Both the position numbers and the translations under genes were made by a program. From an uncultured Bacillota bacterium (lineage in GTDB: Bacteria > Bacillota_I > Bacilli_A > RF39 > UBA660), in assembly GCA_947179265.1 (NCBI GenBank), contig CAMXBB010000027.1:1-9830 (forward strand): 9,830 nucleotides of DNA. Direction: 5' to 3'. Position 1 is the first letter of the stretch; each line of letters starts with the position of its first letter. This document shows positions 6,479 to 9,830 of the stretch, in pieces. Below the pieces are notes generated by a model. It was not told where the DNA came from. It saw only the letters and a program-made list of their open reading frames with translations, and ran no database searches.

Positions 6479-7258
6479 ATGGCATCATTTATAATACATC
6501 ATACAGCAGGTATGGAATTCTTGAAGAGTTTACAAGAATCAAGTAATATTTCGCTAACTCAAGATGATATTAATGATTTTTTATTAGGAAATCTAATAGT
6601 AGATTCCGTAAGAAGTAAGGATTGGCAAGAAGTTCAAGAGGAAAAGATTGCAACTCATTTTAGAAGTAGAGACAAATTAGAGTATGCAACTCAATACCCA
6701 GATTTAGGAGCCTTCTTAGAAAAATATAAGGAATTAGTAACTAGTGATTATAGTGCATTAGGGTACTTCTTTCATCTATTTACTGATTATATGTTTTTTA
6801 CATATTTATTTGATAAGACATTTGAGTATTATGATGAATCTGGAAATGTCGTTGAATTACAAGATTACGTAAAGAGTGTTCATGTAAAGAAGACTGATAA
6901 ATGTGTAAGTTTAGAAGAATTCTATGGAAGCGACGATAGAGGAATATATCATGATTATACTGTTATGAATAGAATCGTCTTAGATGAATTTGGTTTAGAA
7001 GTTGACATCGATGCAATGCTAGAATGGGCTAAAAATAATTTCCATAATCCAGGTATTGAAGAAGTTGATTACGCAGGAATAGAAAGTGTTCTAAATAAAT
7101 TAAGAGGATATTTAAAGAGTACTGATGAAGTTCAAGATAAATCTTTAAATGTTTTTAGACCTGAAGATGTTACTGAATTTATAAGAAGTGTTACTAAAGT
7201 ATTTATTAGTGAGTATTATAAGAAAAGTGAAAAAGGTTTAGTACTAAAAATGAAGTAA
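6479..7258 (+). CDS. Zinc-dependent phospholipase C-like protein
   Basis: This 259-residue soluble protein has no signal peptide. Its His/Asp pattern recalls the small cytoplasmic relatives of zinc-dependent phospholipase C: 'IIHHTAG' (His7, His8), 'LLGNLIVDSV' (Asp42), 'ATHFRSRD' (His60, Asp65) and 'LGYFFHLFTDY' (His99, Asp103), with 'YHDY' later. In that superfamily such residues hold a zinc cluster and the fold is all-helical. A phosphodiesterase or lipase role is inference; no lipid substrate or secretion signal is evident. ATG 6479 is chosen over 6458 because SD AGGAAG (6466-6471) lies seven bases before it, and 6458 directly abuts the -10 element. The gene is monocistronic. Confidence 0.65.
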   Translation: MASFIIHHTAGMEFLKSLQESSNISLTQDDINDFLLGNLIVDSVRSKDWQEVQEEKIATHFRSRDKLEYATQYPDLGAFLEKYKELVTSDYSALGYFFHLFTDYMFFTYLFDKTFEYYDESGNVVELQDYVKSVHVKKTDKCVSLEEFYGSDDRGIYHDYTVMNRIVLDEFGLEVDIDAMLEWAKNNFHNPGIEEVDYAGIESVLNKLRGYLKSTDEVQDKSLNVFRPEDVTEFIRSVTKVFISEYYKKSEKGLVLKMK

Positions 7259-7287
7259 AGGTTACTATAAATATAGTGACTTTTTTT
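7259..7287 (+). terminator. Terminator of the phospholipase-like gene
   Basis: An 11-bp stem with two G-U wobbles (7259-7269 with 7272-7282) is followed by T's to 7287. The geometric loop is only two bases, so the innermost pairs must open. The stem starts directly after the TAA stop. Confidence 0.7.
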
Positions 7288-7289
7288 AT

Positions 7290-7350
7290 GGAACTCTTTT
7301 TGGGAAAAAAGCATGATAGTTCTATAAAAGGTTCTGTTTTAATATAAAAC
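7290..7350. other. Noncoding hairpin-rich stretch upstream of the Fic operon
   Basis: Two potential hairpins are seen. One has outer arms GAACT (7291-7295) and AGTTC (7318-7322) around CTTTTT (7296-7301) and AAAAAG (7306-7311) with a GGGA loop. The other pairs GTTTTA (7336-7341) with TAAAAC (7345-7350). They could be operator sites for the Fic pair, a backup terminator or chance in AT-rich DNA. Confidence 0.25.
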
Positions 7351-7373
7351 AAAAGAAAAGAATTAATTACTTA

Positions 7374-7402
7374 TTGTTTCATTAATATATAAGTGATAAG
7401 AT
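7374..7402 (+). promoter_or_regulatory. Promoter of the Fic toxin-antitoxin operon
   Basis: The -35 TTGTTT (7374-7379), a 17-bp spacer ending in TGA and the -10 TAAGAT (7397-7402) form an extended -10 promoter. The -10 is weaker than the TATAAT used elsewhere in the window. The predicted start near 7409 coincides with the antitoxin SD. Confidence 0.55.
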
Positions 7403-7420
7403 TATTGTGAGGGATGGTTT

Positions 7421-7609
7421 ATGGAAATTAGTAGAAAAGAAAAGGCGATTGAACAAGCACAAGCATCACTTAGAATAGATGGAATTTCTTTAAACCCAGA
7501 ATTTTTAATTTCATTTAAAATAAGAAAAGGAATTCCTGAAAAAAAAACACAAAGTTTAACATTAAAAAGGAGTATTACAAATGACAAAAGAAGTATACTA
7601 CCAAGATGA
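7421..7609 (+). CDS. VbhA-type Fic antitoxin (class I inhibitor)
   Basis: This 62-residue protein is encoded directly before the Fic toxin, and its length matches VbhA-like antitoxins. The N-terminal helix 'EKAIEQAQASLRIDGISLNPEF' carries the Fic inhibitory motif (S/T)xxxE(G/N) as Ser16-x3-Asp20-Gly21. In the family this acidic residue enters the ATP site of the toxin and binds the second Fic-motif Arg. Here it is Asp, not the usual Glu. The SD is GAGGG (7409-7413), seven bases from the ATG. The last 20 residues are Lys/Arg-rich and unlike the acidic helical tail seen in relatives. The frame crosses a run of nine A's (7539-7547) and overlaps fic by 29 bases. The -1 frame after the run would stop in an ATGA overlap with fic instead. 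Confidence 0.75.
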   Translation: MEISRKEKAIEQAQASLRIDGISLNPEFLISFKIRKGIPEKKTQSLTLKRSITNDKRSILPR

Positions 7610-8231
7610 AGCTGATATTCTATGGAATTCGTATTTTTACCCAAATTCTGATGTATTAAAGAATAAATTAAATATAACCGATTCTGAAGAATTAAGAGAA
7701 GCTGAAGCTGAAATAACATTTGAAAAATTAGTTGAATTATATGAGGAACCAATAAAAGGGAATTTTGATGCTGAGCATTTGAAAGCAATCCATCGATACT
7801 TATTTGAAGATATTTATGATTGGGCTGGTGTATACCGCAATGTTGATATGCAAAAAGCAACTGGTTTTACAAATCATAACGATATAGATAGATTTTTGAA
7901 AGGCGAGCTAGCCTTGATGAATGAAGAATTTGCATCTGTAACTAATGAATATGCCTTGGCTGCATTCTTAGCAACATATTATGCGCAATTAATGATCATT
8001 CATCCTTTTAGAGAAGGAAATGGCCGAGCAGGAAGGGAGTTCTTAAGAGAATTCGTATTTGAGAAAACTAAGAATACAAGTTTTGGAAGCTATGAAATTG
8101 ATTGGACTAAATTTGATGGAGAAGCGATGTTAAAAGATATTCAATTTTCATTAGTATTTAGAGGAGTTATGGAACGAGAGTTTCAAAAGGCTTTAGTTCG
8201 TGTAGATATTGATAATCAAATTAAAATGTGA
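7581..8231 (+). CDS. fic: Fic-family toxin (probable AMPylase)
   Basis: This 216-residue Fic-domain protein carries a complete catalytic motif HPFREGNGRAGR at 141-152 (consensus HxFx[D/E]GNGRxxR), with catalytic His141 and nucleotide-binding Arg149 and Arg152. 'FEDIYDWAGVYRNVDMQK' (75-92) and the following 'FTNHNDIDRFL' flap region are typical of single-domain Fic toxins. The N-terminal 'LKNKLNITDSEELREAEAEIT' also fits the family. Fic proteins of this kind usually transfer AMP from ATP to a hydroxyl side chain, and DNA gyrase and topoisomerase IV are targets of known VbhT/FicT toxins. The target here is unknown. I see no internal inhibitory helix, so control depends on the upstream VbhA-like protein. 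The SD AAAAAGGAG (7564-7572) lies inside the antitoxin gene, eight bases from the ATG. The stop lies within a terminator stem. Confidence 0.92.
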   Translation: MTKEVYYQDEADILWNSYFYPNSDVLKNKLNITDSEELREAEAEITFEKLVELYEEPIKGNFDAEHLKAIHRYLFEDIYDWAGVYRNVDMQKATGFTNHNDIDRFLKGELALMNEEFASVTNEYALAAFLATYYAQLMIIHPFREGNGRAGREFLREFVFEKTKNTSFGSYEIDWTKFDGEAMLKDIQFSLVFRGVMEREFQKALVRVDIDNQIKM

Positions 8232-8254
8232 AGTAATATTACTTCACATTTTTT
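8223..8254. terminator. Bidirectional terminator holding the stop codons of two convergent genes
   Basis: A perfect 30-base palindrome (15 bp per arm, 8223-8252) has T's to 8254 on the plus strand and an A-run giving T's on the minus strand. The fic stop TGA (8229-8231) lies in the left arm. The minus-strand gene's TAA (8241-8239) lies at the centre and right arm. A small loop must form around AATATT. Confidence 0.88.
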
Positions 8255-9030
8255 AATCCTAAAGTCTTTCGAGCTTTATTGATAAGATAAACGTTTTGAT
8301 ATTTTTCTTCTAAATCAGTATCTGTTTCTAACTCTTTATTAAATGGCTTATTTAGTATTTGATACATTTCATATGCTTTTCTATAGAGTTTAATTACTTG
8401 TAAAGCTGAGTCTAGATTAGTAACTTTAGGTAATACAATTTTTAAATCGATAGGATCGTTAGTAGAATTTGATATAGGGTAAACTCCAGGAGTATTTATC
8501 TCATCCTCAAACTCTGTTCTCTCATTTATATATTGCCAGAAATCTTCTTCAAAACCTAAAAATTCTTGAATGCTATCTAAATTTTCACCCAATGCAATTA
8601 CTTTAATAGCATAGCTTGGATCATTAAGTAAAGAAGGAAATGGTATTCTTGGTCGATATCCTCTAAATTCTTGTACTAAATCAATAGCATCATCGATATC
8701 ATTCATTAAACCATAATAGTATTCAACAGTTTCATCATTAATACTATCTAATAAGAATACGACATCTTGACTTGCTTCAATATCAAAATGATCAATATTT
8801 TGACGGATATAATCTAAAAAGCTTCTTTCAGTATTTAAAATTTTAAACATTTCCTTAATAATCTCTATATTTTCACGAGTAACTTTATTATCGCTACCAA
8901 ATACTATTAGAGATCTAAAGTATGCTTCTAAACAATATCTTATGGTTAAGATCATTTGCTCAATACTACCGCTTTTCATCTCGTTCATATATCTTATTAA
9001 ATCTAATTTTTCTTCTTCCATAGTTGCCAT
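8239..9030 (-). CDS. Acidic helical protein of unknown function
   Basis: I do not recognise this 263-residue protein. It is soluble and acidic, appears almost wholly helical in its first half ('KLDLIRYMNEMKSGSIEQM', 'IKEMFKILNTERSFLDYI'), and has no signal peptide, TM segment or evident catalytic motif. A Pro-rich bridge ('RGYRPRIPFPSLL') is followed by a second acidic part and a basic C-terminus ('INKARKTLGLKNVK'). The start is the ATG at 9030-9028, with SD AGGTGA (9041-9036) five bases upstream. The longer in-frame start at 9069 would lie upstream of the predicted -10 and is rejected. The gene is convergent with fic and shares its terminator, so a joint operon is excluded. Confidence 0.78.
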   Translation of the reverse strand: MATMEEEKLDLIRYMNEMKSGSIEQMILTIRYCLEAYFRSLIVFGSDNKVTRENIEIIKEMFKILNTERSFLDYIRQNIDHFDIEASQDVVFLLDSINDETVEYYYGLMNDIDDAIDLVQEFRGYRPRIPFPSLLNDPSYAIKVIALGENLDSIQEFLGFEEDFWQYINERTEFEDEINTPGVYPISNSTNDPIDLKIVLPKVTNLDSALQVIKLYRKAYEMYQILNKPFNKELETDTDLEEKYQNVYLINKARKTLGLKNVK

Positions 9031-9049
9031 AAATTTCACCTGAGTATTT

Positions 9050-9077
9050 ATTATACAAATAATTGCCAAAATATCAA
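9050..9077 (-). promoter_or_regulatory. Promoter of the unknown minus-strand gene
   Basis: On the minus strand the -35 TTGATA (9077-9072) and the -10 TATAAT (9055-9050) are separated by 16 bp. The predicted start near 9043 lies directly before SD AGGTGA and ATG 9030. Confidence 0.7.
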
Positions 9078-9123
9078 TACCTTATTGAAAGTTTAATTAC
9101 TTTAATATAAATAGTATGGGAAT

Positions 9124-9152
9124 TTGCAAAAATAAGCCATTTATGGTATATT
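9124..9152 (+). promoter_or_regulatory. Promoter of the leader ORF and DUF2000-like gene
   Basis: The -35 TTGCAA (9124-9129), a 17-bp spacer ending in TGG and the -10 TATATT (9147-9152) form an extended -10 promoter. The predicted start near 9159 gives a leader of roughly 160 bases before the DUF2000-like ATG at 9318, by far the longest 5' leader in the window. Confidence 0.65.
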
Positions 9153-9198
9153 ATCAGCTGTAAACTTTTCTCTTTATGAGTTTGAGTGGAGGTAAATT

Positions 9199-9270
9199 AT
9201 GCAAAGATTTCCAAGACGTATGCATGGTGGAGAACTTTGGGCAAAAATAGAGGTTCTTGAGAATGCTTAA
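9199..9270 (+). CDS. 23-codon leader peptide upstream of the DUF2000-like gene
   Basis: This short ORF has a near-consensus SD (GGAGGT, 9188-9193) five bases before its ATG, the best ribosome site in the window, within a long leader. The peptide begins MQRFPRRMHGG and ends ELWAKIEVLENA. It is basic at the front, has one Trp (codon 14), and shows no amino-acid run of the kind found in biosynthetic attenuators. Its TAA stop (9268-9270) directly abuts the anti-SD segment 9271-9280, so a terminating ribosome would cover that segment and expose the downstream SD. This placement suggests a regulatory leader rather than a functional small protein. It is out of frame with the next gene and 47 bases before it. 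Confidence 0.55.
   Translation: MQRFPRRMHGGELWAKIEVLENA
9243..9253 (+). repeat. 11-base direct repeat, copy 1 (inside the leader ORF)
   Basis: AAAAATAGAGG is identical to 9297-9307, which contains the SD of the DUF2000-like gene. Each copy can pair with the anti-SD segment that lies between them. Confidence 0.8.
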
Positions 9271-9296
9271 TCTCCTTTATTATTAAAAATAAAATT

Positions 9297-9307
9297 AAAA
9301 ATAGAGG
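9297..9307 (+). repeat. 11-base direct repeat, copy 2 (at the DUF2000-like SD)
   Basis: This is the second AAAAATAGAGG copy. The AGAGGAGA SD site (9303-9310) of the gene starting at 9318 begins inside it. Confidence 0.8.
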
Positions 9308-9317
9308 AGAATAAAAT

Positions 9318-9746
9318 ATGAATTATGAAGATAAAAAGATAGTTGGAATTATCGCTACAAATGTTGAAGCATCAGTAGCACTTAATGTAATTGGACACTT
9401 AGCTGTTTCAATTGGTAAATATTCAGATGAGGAAATAATGGGACAAAAAGTTATAACAGATGCATCAGGAGTAAATCACTTAGGGATATCAAGATTTCCT
9501 TTTATCATAACTAAAGTTAAAGCAGGAAAATTAAAGGTAGCAATAGAAAAAGCTAAAGAAAATCCTAATATATTGGTTGCAGATTATCCTAGAGATATGT
9601 TAGAAACTCGAACTGATGAAGAACTTGTTTCATCTATTAGTTCAAAGGATGAAGAAAGATTAGAATACATGGGTGCAGTTATTTATGGTAATACTAAAGA
9701 TGTTGATGAAATAACTGGCAAATTCCAATTATGGCGTATTGATTAA
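9318..9746 (+). CDS. DUF2000-like protein (possible PTH2-like fold)
   Basis: This 142-residue cytoplasmic protein starts 'KKIVGIIATNVEASVALNVIGHLAVSIG', the strand-helix opening of the DUF2000 family. It continues with 'HLGISRFPFIITKVKAGKLKVAIEKA' and ends 'GAVIYGNTKDVDEITGKFQLWRI', all in the family's order. DUF2000 has no established reaction. As I recall, its fold resembles bacterial/archaeal peptidyl-tRNA hydrolase 2; that is family knowledge held with moderate confidence, and hydrolase activity is not implied by the sequence. The SD AGAGGAGA is seven bases from the ATG but can be masked by the upstream segment 9271-9280. The gene shares its transcript with the 23-codon leader and ends at its own strong terminator. 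Confidence 0.8.
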   Translation: MNYEDKKIVGIIATNVEASVALNVIGHLAVSIGKYSDEEIMGQKVITDASGVNHLGISRFPFIITKVKAGKLKVAIEKAKENPNILVADYPRDMLETRTDEELVSSISSKDEERLEYMGAVIYGNTKDVDEITGKFQLWRID

Positions 9747-9751
9747 ATAGT

Positions 9752-9784
9752 AACAAGGCAATTTAGTAGTTGCCTTGTTTTTTT
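9752..9784 (+). terminator. Terminator of the DUF2000-like gene
   Basis: A perfect 10-bp stem AACAAGGCAA (9752-9761) pairs with 9770-9779 across an eight-base loop, with T's to 9784. It is the most GC-containing terminator stem in the window. Confidence 0.92.
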
Positions 9785-9814
9785 ATGAATAATAAAAAAA
9801 TTTTAATGATTAAT

Positions 9815-9820
9815 TTGACA
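9815..9820 (+). promoter_or_regulatory. Possible -35 element at the window edge
   Basis: TTGACA is a perfect -35 hexamer after the last terminator. Its -10 would fall around 9838, outside the window, so this cannot be confirmed. Confidence 0.25.
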
Positions 9821-9830
9821 TTTTTTTAAC

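Larger units (their letters stand above)
9230..9310 (+). promoter_or_regulatory. Predicted translational attenuator with competing RNA stems
   Basis: Stem 1 pairs 9230-9238 with 9250-9258 (9 bp, three G-U). The SD-masking stem pairs 9271-9280 with 9301-9310 (10 bp, one G-U) and hides the downstream SD. The alternative stem pairs 9246-9253 with 9274-9281 (8 bp, one G-U) and would free that SD. No T-tract follows, so control would act on translation rather than termination. Confidence 0.5.

Noticed and set aside
7402..7860. Minus-strand 152-residue ORF
   Set aside because: It is antisense to the antitoxin and fic genes, both supported by family motifs; its hydrophobic composition is a by-product of the opposite strand.
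9031..9069. 13-residue N-terminal extension of the minus-strand unknown gene
   Set aside because: It runs through the predicted -10 element (9055-9050); ATG 9030 has its own SD.
9159..9198. Known metabolite riboswitch in the long leader
   Set aside because: I see no T-box specifier/antiterminator sequence or other riboswitch core that I recognise; the leader-ORF model explains the structure better.
9785..9829. Short ORF after the last terminator
   Set aside because: It has only 14 codons, no SD and A/T-run composition.
1..9830. Mycoplasma-type code with TGA read as Trp
   Set aside because: Trp is TGG in the genes read here, and TGA ends the fic and LysR genes at terminator hairpins.

Overview
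The window is very AT-rich, densely packed bacterial DNA. The AT-rich codons, strong AAGGAG-type Shine-Dalgarno (SD) sites, intrinsic terminators with long T-tracts and family content all suggest a low-GC Bacillota, probably a Bacilli lineage of the Erysipelotrichales/RF39 kind. That placement is inference. TGG is the Trp codon and TGA is a real stop: the fic and LysR genes end at TGA inside terminator stems. This argues for the standard genetic code. I see no tRNA, rRNA, CRISPR array, insertion sequence or origin.

Layout. 1-278: C-terminal end of an SGNH-hydrolase-like gene. 367-1856: two-gene ABC exporter operon (ATPase plus six-TM permease). 1905-2959: translationally coupled pair of a DUF5680-like protein and a YHGS-type protein that resembles ADP-ribosyltransferases. 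2972-3865 (minus): LysR regulator, divergent from 3956-5683, a 575-residue protein whose C-terminal half matches the DUF2099/'methanogenesis marker 8' family. 5746-6414: lipoprotein of unknown function. 6479-7258: protein resembling zinc-dependent phospholipase C. 7421-8231: Fic toxin with VbhA-type antitoxin. 8239-9030 (minus): helical protein of unknown function. 9199-9746: a 23-codon leader ORF, a predicted attenuator and a DUF2000-like gene.

The genes mostly form separate one- or two-gene units rather than one pathway. Intergenic punctuation is extremely compact. Stop codons lie in or against terminator stems, the T-tract often runs into an extended -10 (TGnTATAAT), and the SD site lies close to the predicted transcript start. 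The ABC pair, the DUF5680/YHGS pair and the Fic pair each have overlapping genes.

The most interesting signal is upstream of the DUF2000-like gene. A short ORF with the strongest SD site in the window stops directly against an anti-SD segment. That segment can pair either with the downstream SD or with an exact upstream copy of the same 11 bases. This looks like a translational attenuator. Other points of interest are the DUF2099 fusion facing a LysR gene through overlapping promoters, the Fic antitoxin with Asp at its inhibitory position and a nine-A run, and an ABC ATPase whose H-loop His is replaced by Asn.
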